Shown here piece by piece: positions 1 through 5,022 of a stretch of 5,022 nt of DNA (its first letter is position 1; each line of letters begins with the position of its first letter). The notes below the pieces were generated by a model. It did no database searches and was not told where the DNA came from. It saw only the letters and a program-made list of their open reading frames with translations. A program made the translations under genes and the position numbers. This stretch comes from Gallionellales bacterium UBA7399 (GTDB lineage: Bacteria > Pseudomonadota > Gammaproteobacteria > Burkholderiales > Gallionellaceae): positions 188 to 5,209 of the forward strand of contig DKNB01000056.1 in NCBI GenBank assembly GCA_002470125.1. The letters are read 5' to 3'.

Positions 1-336
1 TTGGCCAGCATGCCGCCGTGTCAAACAACTTTTGCGGTGTTCTCAATGCTTGCGGACAAGGATAGGATGGGTGTGGTGCGAGCACTCAATGAGCAGGTTG
101 ACGTGTGGCTGGTGGCAGGTATGAGCGTGCCACGTGGCGCAGCGGCTAGTGAGCTAGTCAAAGATTTAAATGTAAGGGGCTCGGTGCTACTGTTCGAAAC
201 AGTTGCAGATGCGCTACAGCATGCCTGTCATAAGGCCCTTGAGAATGATAGAATCGTGGCATTCGGCTCTTTTCATACAGTGGCAGAGGTGATGCGCGCG
301 GTTTCTGCCGTGCCCAATTTGCGTGGAGATGCATGA
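1..336 (+). CDS. folC: Folylpolyglutamate synthase / dihydrofolate synthase, C-terminal part (5' truncated by window edge)
   Basis: This is the C-terminal ligase domain of FolC, the cytoplasmic enzyme that joins glutamate to dihydropteroate and then to folates using ATP. The frame is open from base 1 and the first codon is TTG read as an internal Leu, so the true start lies upstream. About 111 residues remain of a protein usually near 420-440. Family marks visible, counting from base 1, are a Met-Leu-x-Asp-Lys-Asp segment (residues 16-21), Pro-Arg-Gly-Ala (44-47) and the near-terminal Gly-Ser-Phe-His-Thr-Val-x-x-Val-Met (89-98), which matches the E. coli GSFHTVAHVM segment. The TGA stop (334-336) overlaps the start of the SPOR gene, so the two are translationally coupled. 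Identification rests on remembered family motifs and on the folC-dedD-cvpA-purF order. Confidence 0.93.
   Translation: MASMPPCQTTFAVFSMLADKDRMGVVRALNEQVDVWLVAGMSVPRGAAASELVKDLNVRGSVLLFETVADALQHACHKALENDRIVAFGSFHTVAEVMRAVSAVPNLRGDA
325..328 (+). promoter_or_regulatory. Ribosome binding site of the SPOR gene
   Basis: GGAG at 325-328 lies inside the folC coding region. Two ATG codons follow in the same frame, at 333 and 336. The spacing is 4 bases to the first and 7 to the second, so the second ATG (336) is the better placed start. Confidence 0.55.
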
Positions 337-959
337 TGTCAAAGCAGCTTATGGATGACGAGATTAATTTAAAGCGTCGTGCGAGGAGTCGTTTAATTGG
401 CGCGATTGCGCTCACTGTGATCGTGGTGGCAGCGCTACCTATGCTGTTGGACGGCGAGCCCAAATCAGTAGGACAGGATATTGAGCTGCGAATCCCAGAC
501 AAGGATAAGGTTGGTGAGTTCATACCCAGGATGGCTGTCTCATCAGTTTCAGTCACTAGTGCCGTGAGCCCATCATCGGCCCCAGCCATCACCAATCCAG
601 TGACGCAGAGCGCTTCCGCTACCATAAGCCAGGCGAGCACATCACCGCAGACGGTTGAGACCAAGCCAGTCACGACAAATCCAGAGACTAGACCTGTTAC
701 GAGTACGTCAACAGAGAAAAAGCGGTCACCACCACGCTTGGCAGGATTTGTGGTGCAGGTCGGTGCATTTGCAAATTCTGATACCGCGAATCAGCGTCAA
801 AAAGAACTAAGCAGGCAGGGCATTAAGGCCTACACCGAGAGGGTGGGTGACAAGACGCGCGTGCGTGCCGGTCCTTATTCTACGCGTGAGTCCGCGGATG
901 TCGTGTACAAAAAATTGGAGTCGCAAGGATTTAAGCCGACCGTAGTTGCGGTAGACTAG
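336..959 (+). CDS. dedD: Membrane-anchored SPOR-domain protein, DedD-like
   Basis: A 207-residue inner-membrane protein with a periplasmic SPOR domain, a fold that binds septal peptidoglycan stripped of stem peptides; E. coli DedD works in cell constriction. Layout: a short cytoplasmic N-terminus rich in Arg/Lys (Lys-Arg-Arg-Ala-Arg near 13-17), one transmembrane helix (about 20-38), a low-complexity Ser/Thr/Pro linker (about 65-132), and the SPOR domain (about 136-205). The SPOR domain starts with a Phe-Val-Val-Gln-Val-Gly-Ala-Phe strand and contains Arg-Val-Arg-Ala-Gly-Pro-Tyr-Ser (175-182), the usual SPOR signature. I chose ATG 336 over ATG 333 because of its spacing from GGAG at 325-328; either start overlaps the folC stop. 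Three bases separate it from cvpA. The symbol is assigned from synteny plus architecture, because SPOR proteins diverge quickly outside the domain. Confidence 0.88.
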   Translation: MSKQLMDDEINLKRRARSRLIGAIALTVIVVAALPMLLDGEPKSVGQDIELRIPDKDKVGEFIPRMAVSSVSVTSAVSPSSAPAITNPVTQSASATISQASTSPQTVETKPVTTNPETRPVTSTSTEKKRSPPRLAGFVVQVGAFANSDTANQRQKELSRQGIKAYTERVGDKTRVRAGPYSTRESADVVYKKLESQGFKPTVVAVD

Positions 960-962
960 AAC

Positions 963-1463
963 ATGACATGGTTTGACTATGCTGTTGTCGTTATTGTCGT
1001 GTGGTCTGCGTTGTTGGGATGGTGGCGTGGCCTCGTGTGTGAGGCACTCTCATTGCTTGGCTGGGTGGCTGCCTACGCGCTGGCGCGCTGGCAGGCTGCA
1101 AATGTGGCAGAGCTAATTCCAGCGAATTTGGGGACGGAGGAGACTAGGGTCACGGTTGCGTTTGCCGTGCTCTTCGTCGCCACTCTGATCGCCAGCGGAG
1201 TTGTGGTGTGGCTTCTGTCAAAATTAACCAAACTGACCGGCCTGGGTTGGCTAGACGGCCTACTGGGCGGCTTATTTGGTATGTTGCGTGGGGCGCTGCT
1301 AGTCCTGGTTTTTGTGGTACTGGGGGGGCTGACTGAACTACCTAAAAAAACATTTTGGCGCGAAGCTAAGTTCAGCCAGCCCATGGAGCTTGCGGCCACG
1401 CGTAGTTTGCCCTGGCTGCCAGATAGTATGGCGCGCCATATCCACTTTGGGTTGCAGAGATGA
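963..1463 (+). CDS. cvpA: CvpA family inner-membrane protein
   Basis: CvpA is a small polytopic membrane protein named for its requirement in colicin V production; its molecular activity is not well established. The product is 166 residues, close to the E. coli length of about 162. Four hydrophobic helices are visible at about 5-20, 25-41, 64-86 and 103-122. Conserved features are Trp-Arg-Gly followed by Glu27 and a Gly-Trp in helix 2, and Asp98-Gly with regularly spaced glycines and Arg109-Gly before helix 4. The start lies only 3 bases after the dedD stop and no good Shine-Dalgarno precedes it, so translation probably depends on reinitiation from dedD. The gene contains a run of seven G (1322-1328) and a run of seven A (1344-1350) just after helix 4. 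purF follows after 16 bases, as in E. coli. Confidence 0.92.
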   Translation: MTWFDYAVVVIVVWSALLGWWRGLVCEALSLLGWVAAYALARWQAANVAELIPANLGTEETRVTVAFAVLFVATLIASGVVVWLLSKLTKLTGLGWLDGLLGGLFGMLRGALLVLVFVVLGGLTELPKKTFWREAKFSQPMELAATRSLPWLPDSMARHIHFGLQR

Positions 1464-1468
1464 ATTTT

Positions 1469-1472
1469 GAGG
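1469..1472 (+). promoter_or_regulatory. Ribosome binding site of purF
   Basis: GAGG at 1469-1472 lies 7 bases before the purF ATG at 1480, in the 16-base gap after cvpA. It fixes the start at the Met directly before the catalytic Cys. Confidence 0.7.
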
Positions 1473-1479
1473 TTAAAGT

Positions 1480-3006
1480 ATGTGCGGTATTTTAGGGCTG
1501 GTCGCGCAGGCACCAGCCAATCAGGTTCTGTATGACGGCCTGCTGGTTTTGCAGCATCGCGGGCAGGATGCGGCAGGCATTGCCACCATAGAGGGAAACA
1601 CATTCCATTTGCACAAAGGGAATGGCTTGGTGCGTGATGTCTTTAGGACGCGTAACATGCGAGCCCTTCGTGGCAATGCAGGAATAGCCCACGTACGCTA
1701 CCCCACCGCAGGCTCCGCCATTGACCACAATGAGGCGCAACCTTTCTATGTTAATTCACCGTTCGGTATAGTGCTTGGACACAATGGCAACTTGACCAAC
1801 ACCGAGCAATTACAGCAAGATTTATTTTTAGAGGATAGGCGTCACGTAAACACCAACTCAGACTCTGAGGTGCTGCTCAATGTTTTGGCACATGAGTTGC
1901 AGGTCAACTCAACGATGCGCTATCGGCTTGATGTAAAGAATATTTTTGATGCGGTGTCTGGGGTGCATCGCCGCTGTCGCGGCGCTTACGCGGTGGTGGC
2001 AATGATTGCGGGTTACGGCCTGTTGGCCTTTCGTGACGCCTACGGCATCCGACCGCTGGTGCTGGGTAGTCACGAAGTGAATGGCTTTACAGAATACTTG
2101 GTTGCGTCAGAGAGTGTTGCATTGGACACGCTAGGATTTAAATTTTTGCGCGATATCGCGCCAGGCGAGGCGGTATTTGTTGATCTGGATGGGAACCTTC
2201 ATAGTCAGCAATGTGCAGAAAATCCCACACTAAATCCATGTATTTTTGAGTATGTTTATTTGGCGCGCCCAGACTCTGTTATCAATGGAGTTTCGGTGTA
2301 CGAGGCACGTCTAAATATGGGTGAAAACCTGGCCGATAAAATTACCCAAGAGTGGGGGAGGCATGACATTGATGTGGTGATCCCAATCCCAGACTCTAGC
2401 CGCCCTAGCGCACTGCAGCTGGCTAATCGTTTGAGCATTCCATTCCGTGAAGGCTTCGTTAAGAACCGGTACATTGGGCGCACATTTATCATGCCAGGGC
2501 AGGCAATGCGGAAAAAATCGGTACGCCAGAAACTAAATGCAATCAGCATGGAATTCAAGGATAAAAATGTCCTATTGGTGGACGACTCAATCGTGCGCGG
2601 CACCACCAGTCGTGAGATTGTTCAAATGGCACGTGACGCTGGTGCGCGTAAGGTTTACTTCGCCTCTGCCGCTCCTCCGGTACGCTTTCCTAATGTGTAC
2701 GGTATAGATATGCCGAGTCGCAAGGAGCTGATCGCGACTGCCCGTAGCGACGCAGAGATTTGTCGTGAGATTGGTGCGGACAGGCTCTTCTATCAGGAGC
2801 TCGATGATCTTAAAATGGCAGTGCAGAAGGTTAACCAGGCCATTAAGTATTTCGACGCTTCATGTTTTGATGGGGACTACATTACGGGGGACATCACATC
2901 GGATTACCTTAATGCAATTGAAGCGATGCGTGAGAATGGCAATGCGAATGCGAATGCAGACGACGAAATTGCCCAGCTTGACCTTAATCTAGAAGCCAAC
3001 CAATAA
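1480..3006 (+). CDS. purF: Amidophosphoribosyltransferase (glutamine PRPP amidotransferase)
   Basis: PurF catalyses the first committed step of purine synthesis: PRPP plus glutamine gives 5-phosphoribosylamine. The 508-residue product matches E. coli PurF (about 505). Residues 1-235 or so form the Ntn glutaminase domain. Cys2 follows the initiator Met directly and becomes the N-terminal nucleophile, so there is no propeptide of the B. subtilis type. Glutamine-site residues are seen in His-Val-Arg74-Tyr-Pro, His-Asn102-Gly103-Asn and Asn-Ser-Asp128-Ser-Glu. The C-terminal phosphoribosyltransferase domain has the flexible loop Lys-Asn-Arg-Tyr-Ile-Gly-Arg-Thr (328-335) and the PRPP motif Val-Leu-Leu-Val-Asp-Asp-Ser-Ile-Val-Arg-Gly-Thr-Thr (364-376, acidic pair 368-369). 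Nothing essential is missing. The last 23 residues are a hydrophilic tail containing an Asn-Ala repeat. Activity is expected to be feedback-controlled by AMP and GMP, as known for the family. Confidence 0.98.
   Translation: MCGILGLVAQAPANQVLYDGLLVLQHRGQDAAGIATIEGNTFHLHKGNGLVRDVFRTRNMRALRGNAGIAHVRYPTAGSAIDHNEAQPFYVNSPFGIVLGHNGNLTNTEQLQQDLFLEDRRHVNTNSDSEVLLNVLAHELQVNSTMRYRLDVKNIFDAVSGVHRRCRGAYAVVAMIAGYGLLAFRDAYGIRPLVLGSHEVNGFTEYLVASESVALDTLGFKFLRDIAPGEAVFVDLDGNLHSQQCAENPTLNPCIFEYVYLARPDSVINGVSVYEARLNMGENLADKITQEWGRHDIDVVIPIPDSSRPSALQLANRLSIPFREGFVKNRYIGRTFIMPGQAMRKKSVRQKLNAISMEFKDKNVLLVDDSIVRGTTSREIVQMARDAGARKVYFASAAPPVRFPNVYGIDMPSRKELIATARSDAEICREIGADRLFYQELDDLKMAVQKVNQAIKYFDASCFDGDYITGDITSDYLNAIEAMRENGNANANADDEIAQLDLNLEANQ
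2935..2958 (+). repeat. Four-copy hexanucleotide repeat in the 3' end of purF
   Basis: Four units of AATGSN (AATGGC, AATGCG, AATGCG, AATGCA) stand in tandem and encode Asn-Gly-Asn-Ala-Asn-Ala-Asn-Ala (residues 486-493). The unit is six bases, so copy-number change keeps the reading frame and only lengthens or shortens the PurF tail. The repeat lies beyond the catalytic domains. Confidence 0.75.
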
Positions 3007-3083
3007 ATACCATTATGGCCAGAGACTCCTTGCTGTGCGTCCCTTTGTTTTTAAGTGCAGTAGAGTGAAGGGCAAGGCTAATA

Positions 3084-3923
3084 GTGTCTGACAGCACAAG
3101 CCGAGCCATTTTTATGCACGGTGGGGATTATGCGGTCCTTGCTCTTCATGGCCTACGTAGCACACCCCTTGAGCTGAAGCCTGTCCTTAAGAAACTCCAT
3201 TTAGCTGGATTCACGGTGGATGCACCGCATATGACTGGATATGGATTTTCTGAGAATCCTGAAACAGGCCGGTGGCGTGAGTGGCTGGATGAGGCGTTGG
3301 CCCGTTTTGATTTTCTCGCCTCACGGTATAGTCAGGTTGCGGTATGCGGCTTAAGTATAGGCGCCACCCTGGCTTTGGCTGTTGCCGCAGAGCGAAAGCA
3401 GGCCATTTCTGCAGTCGGCGCACTGTCTACCACTCTTTACTATGACGGCTGGAATACTCCGTGGTATCGCTCTTTAAGTCCATTGGGCTACTTTACGCCG
3501 TTACGGTACTACATGCATATTCACGAAACATCACCCTTTGGTATTAAAAACGAACGTTTGCGAGGGTGGATTGGGGGTCAGGTAGCGGCTGGCCCACTCT
3601 CACTGGTTGGGGCCTCATCTCTTTCCCTGCCAGCTTTGCACGAAGCAGAAAGATTAATGCGACATACGCGTCGTCAATTATCAAAAATTGTGTCACCCAC
3701 GATTATGCTGCACTCAAGTAATGATGATATTGCCAGCCTAAAAGGGCCTCGCATGGTAAAGCGTTTGGCGGACGCGCAGGATGTGCGCTTGGTTGAGTTG
3801 CATGATAGCTATCACATGATCACGCTCGACAATGAGCGTGATCATGTTGCGGCGCTCGTCATTGATTTTTTTACAGCCCAGTCCGTTGCGGTATCGATGC
3901 CTACCGTGTCTGATGATGATTGA
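3084..3923 (+). CDS. Alpha/beta-hydrolase, carboxylesterase / monoacylglycerol-lipase-like
   Basis: A 279-residue soluble alpha/beta-hydrolase with no signal peptide, so probably cytoplasmic. The oxyanion-hole segment Leu-His22-Gly23 lies in the first strand-loop. The nucleophile elbow is Gly-Leu-Ser91-Ile-Gly. The likely acid is Asp214 (in Ser-Asn-Asp-Asp) and the likely base is His244 (in Ser-Tyr-His-Met-Ile-Thr-Leu-Asp). The order, spacing and the His-x-Ile-Thr-Leu-Asp context resemble Geobacillus Est30-type carboxylesterases. A cap region of about 120-195 is larger than in Est30 and has several aromatic residues (Tyr119, Tyr120, Trp123, Trp127, Tyr136). The start is GTG at 3084, with AAGG at 3074-3077 six bases upstream; the next in-frame ATG (3114) has no ribosome site. 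Its TGA stop overlaps the TTG of the next gene. The substrate is unknown; an acyl ester is inferred. Confidence 0.85.
   Translation: MSDSTSRAIFMHGGDYAVLALHGLRSTPLELKPVLKKLHLAGFTVDAPHMTGYGFSENPETGRWREWLDEALARFDFLASRYSQVAVCGLSIGATLALAVAAERKQAISAVGALSTTLYYDGWNTPWYRSLSPLGYFTPLRYYMHIHETSPFGIKNERLRGWIGGQVAAGPLSLVGASSLSLPALHEAERLMRHTRRQLSKIVSPTIMLHSSNDDIASLKGPRMVKRLADAQDVRLVELHDSYHMITLDNERDHVAALVIDFFTAQSVAVSMPTVSDDD
3803..3814. repeat. 12-bp perfect palindrome in the hydrolase gene
   Basis: TGATAGCTATCA reads the same on both strands. It lies within codons 240-244 of the hydrolase and shares its last base with the 14-bp inverted repeat that follows. A single palindrome of this size is expected by chance about once in 5 kb; its position against the longer dyad is what makes it notable. 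Confidence 0.6.
3814..3847. repeat. Perfect 14-bp inverted repeat with 6-base loop inside the hydrolase gene
   Basis: The left arm ACATGATCACGCTC (3814-3827) is exactly complementary to the right arm GAGCGTGATCATGT (3834-3847), separated by GACAAT. It covers codons 244-255, including the codon for catalytic His244. A run of seven T follows at 3866-3872, 18 bases past the stem, which is too far for a normal intrinsic terminator. The structure is certain at sequence level; any function (hairpin in mRNA, protein site, or none) is unknown. Confidence 0.85.
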
Positions 3924-4918
3924 GTTTGAATGTGTTTAGCGTAACGCATTTTGACGAAATTCCAGATAATTTTCTGCCTGATTCACCAGAGGGCAATGAA
4001 TACTACAGAGCCTTTGAAAAATCATCGATTGAGCAATTCAAACTAGGATACCTCGAGATTAAAAGAGATGGACTGGTTGTCAGTAGGACATCGTATTTTG
4101 TTATGAAGTTTTATTTAAATACTATGATTGATTCGGTATTTTTGAAAAAATTAATAGGAGGTGCGTATCTAAGGGTAGCGTTTGTAGGTCACCCATCTAG
4201 TGATTTCGGTTATATTCAAGGCGACCCCTCTGCGGATGCGCTTGCAATACTAAATAAAGAGCTATTTAAATTATCATCATTAATCTGTTACAAAGGGTTT
4301 GATGAGGGTCTGGATCTTTCTGGATTTACTAAGGTACCCGGGGAGCCGGTGCCAGTATTAAATGTTGATGAAAACTACTGGTGTAATTTAAAACATAAAA
4401 TACGAACTGATTTAAAACGTAAACTGAAAGCTGCAGAAGGACTAAGGTTTCAAGAGACGGATGGACTGCCAGATGCGTATGTAAGTCGTGTCTTTGAACT
4501 TTATAAGGCTGTATACGCTGCCGCTGATCATAGATTTGAATTTCTGAATGTTGAGTATTTCAGACAAACCTCATCAATTAGTAAGTATTTGCTTTATTTT
4601 GAGGGGGAAGAATTGATTGGGTTTGCTCAGCTACTAAGTGGAAACGGCAAGCTTTTTGTTAAGTACGTTGGTATGGATTACACAAAAAGTAAACAATATA
4701 AGCTTTATTATGCATTGATGATCCAGTCAGTCAATGTTGCAATTAGAGATAAATTTAAAAAAATTGATTTTGGAATAACCACTTACGCATTTAAAAAACA
4801 TCTGGGAAGCAAGTTGTACTGTACGTATAACTTTTATGCCCACAAAAACTCATTCGTGCATTGGATTTTAAGCGGGTTTGCATTTTTATTTAAACCAAGC
4901 GAATCGGCACTAAGGTGA
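3920..4918 (+). CDS. FemAB/GNAT-fold N-acyltransferase-like protein (Acetyltransf_6 type)
   Basis: A 332-residue protein that looks like the Acetyltransf_6 / FemAB-like group, which moves acyl or aminoacyl groups to amines. Supporting marks are a basic segment Lys-Ile-Arg-Thr-Asp-Leu-Lys-Arg-Lys-Leu-Lys (160-170), a GNAT-like core with Leu-Ile-Gly-Phe-Ala-Gln (232-237), Val-Gly-Met-Asp-Tyr (250-254), and Asp-Phe-Gly-Ile (283-286) followed by Tyr-Ala-Phe-Lys-Lys-His-Leu-Gly (289-296). There is no signal peptide; a hydrophobic stretch at 313-324 near the C-terminus could touch the membrane. The TTG start overlaps the hydrolase stop (TTGA, 3920-3923) with no clear ribosome site; GTG 3932 is an alternative. 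Base use differs from its neighbours: 4741-4800 holds only 12 G/C in 60, against 34 in purF 2581-2640. Acyl donor and acceptor cannot be told from sequence. Confidence 0.72.
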   Translation: MSLNVFSVTHFDEIPDNFLPDSPEGNEYYRAFEKSSIEQFKLGYLEIKRDGLVVSRTSYFVMKFYLNTMIDSVFLKKLIGGAYLRVAFVGHPSSDFGYIQGDPSADALAILNKELFKLSSLICYKGFDEGLDLSGFTKVPGEPVPVLNVDENYWCNLKHKIRTDLKRKLKAAEGLRFQETDGLPDAYVSRVFELYKAVYAAADHRFEFLNVEYFRQTSSISKYLLYFEGEELIGFAQLLSGNGKLFVKYVGMDYTKSKQYKLYYALMIQSVNVAIRDKFKKIDFGITTYAFKKHLGSKLYCTYNFYAHKNSFVHWILSGFAFLFKPSESALR

Positions 4919-4942
4919 TAGGCCCCCTTGGTTTTTGGGGCC
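4892..4942. terminator. Possible terminator/dyad region between convergent genes
   Basis: GGCCCC (4921-4926) and GGGGCC (4937-4942) form a 6-bp stem whose loop holds CTTGGTTTTT. The loop segment CTTGGTTT (4927-4934) is itself perfectly complementary to AAACCAAG (4892-4899) at the end of the acyltransferase gene. Neither stem is followed by a proper U-run on either strand, so this is not a textbook intrinsic terminator. Its location between two converging genes makes a transcript-end role likely but unproven. Confidence 0.35.
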
Positions 4943-4943
4943 G

Positions 4944-4971
4944 CTCCTGTGAGGAGAGCGTTGAAGCGCTC
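4944..4971. other. Two overlapping short stems downstream of guaA
   Basis: CTCCT-GTG-AGGAG (4944-4956) and GAGCG-TTGAAG-CGCTC (4956-4971) are consecutive 5-bp dyads, the second reaching into the guaA stop codon. In the guaA transcript they would form small hairpins just after the stop. No U-run follows on the minus strand. Confidence 0.35.
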
Positions 4972-5022
4972 ACTCCCACTCAATGGTGGCAGGCGGCTTC
5001 CCAGATATGTCGTAGACGACGC
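4970..5022 (-). CDS. guaA: GMP synthase (glutamine-hydrolysing), last residues only
   Basis: The minus strand reads Val-Val-Tyr-Asp-Ile-Ser-Gly-Lys-Pro-Pro-Ala-Thr-Ile-Glu-Trp-Glu and then TGA (complement of 4970-4972). This is the highly conserved C-terminus of GuaA, where the dimerisation domain ends in Lys-Pro-Pro-Ala-Thr-Ile-Glu-Trp-Glu. GuaA converts XMP to GMP with ATP and glutamine. The codon split by the window edge ends in GC and is compatible with the Arg usual at that position. The remainder of the gene lies beyond base 5022. It converges on the acyltransferase gene with 51 bases between the two stops. Confidence 0.9.
   Translation of the reverse strand, partial: VVYDISGKPPATIEWE

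Noticed and set aside
158..673. Long open frame on the minus strand opposite folC/dedD
   Set aside because: Its translation shows no recognisable domain, and it lies opposite two well-supported genes, so it is a coding shadow.
1151..1169. CACGG...CCGTG dyad around TTGCGTTTG in cvpA, faintly like a PurR operator
   Set aside because: The centre does not match the E. coli PurR consensus, it lies within coding sequence, and LacI-type PurR is not expected in most betaproteobacteria.
1345..1351. A-AAA-AAC slippery heptamer for programmed -1 frameshifting in cvpA
   Set aside because: The codon phase is wrong for the X-XXY-YYZ rule, and no strong stem follows at the right distance.
1073..1603. Minus-strand open frame opposite cvpA and the start of purF
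   Set aside because: It is antisense to conserved CvpA and PurF motifs, has low-complexity Ser/Thr/Pro content and no start context.
1969..1984. CGCCGC-TGTC-GCGGCG hairpin in purF
   Set aside because: A 6-bp GC dyad in GC-richer coding sequence is common by chance, and it encodes ordinary conserved residues.
3021..3052. Candidate purF terminator (AGAGAC / GTCCCT followed by a T-rich run)
   Set aside because: The stem is only 6 bp with an A-C mismatch and a 12-base loop, too weak to call; read-through into the hydrolase is equally likely.
3030..3066. Possible sigma-70 promoter in the purF-hydrolase gap
   Set aside because: TTGCTG is a fair -35, but no good -10 lies 16-18 bases away; TTAAGT and TAGAGT are wrongly spaced.
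4155..4163. Strong Shine-Dalgarno-like TAGGAGGTG inside the acyltransferase gene
   Set aside because: No ATG, GTG or TTG opening a useful frame lies at the proper distance downstream, so it is not an internal start; it may only slow translation.

Overview
The window looks like chromosomal DNA of a proteobacterium. The gene order folC - SPOR/DedD - cvpA - purF is the one known from gamma- and betaproteobacteria (E. coli has folC-dedD-cvpA-purF). Moderate GC, a PurF without a propeptide and the gene content downstream fit a betaproteobacterium best, but that placement is inference and the genus cannot be read from this stretch.

Region 1 (1-3006) is a tightly packed plus-strand operon. It holds the 3' end of folC (folate polyglutamylation), a membrane-anchored SPOR-domain protein of the DedD type, the four-helix membrane protein CvpA, and complete purF, the first committed enzyme of purine synthesis. 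Genes overlap or lie 3-16 bases apart, so they are almost certainly co-transcribed. No promoter is visible inside this region; transcription must start upstream of base 1.

Region 2 (3007-4918) follows a 77-base gap. It is a two-gene unit: an alpha/beta-hydrolase resembling small carboxylesterases/monoacylglycerol lipases, then a FemAB/GNAT-fold N-acyltransferase-like protein whose TTG start overlaps the hydrolase stop codon. The acyltransferase gene is clearly more AT-rich than everything before it. The pair suggests an acyl-transfer or acyl-hydrolysis job on a lipid or envelope molecule, but the substrate is unknown. The hydrolase gene carries a perfect 14-bp inverted repeat with a 6-base loop exactly over its catalytic-histidine codon, directly preceded by a 12-bp perfect palindrome. 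This is the most unexpected sequence structure in the window.

Region 3 (4919-5022) is a 51-base convergent junction full of short dyads, followed by the last codons of guaA (GMP synthase) on the minus strand. The hydrolase/acyltransferase pair is therefore flanked by two purine-synthesis genes facing each other.

There are no RNA genes, CRISPR arrays, insertion sequences or phage genes in the window. I found no clear new defence or mobile system. The best leads are the uncharacterised hydrolase-acyltransferase pair and the in-gene hairpin.
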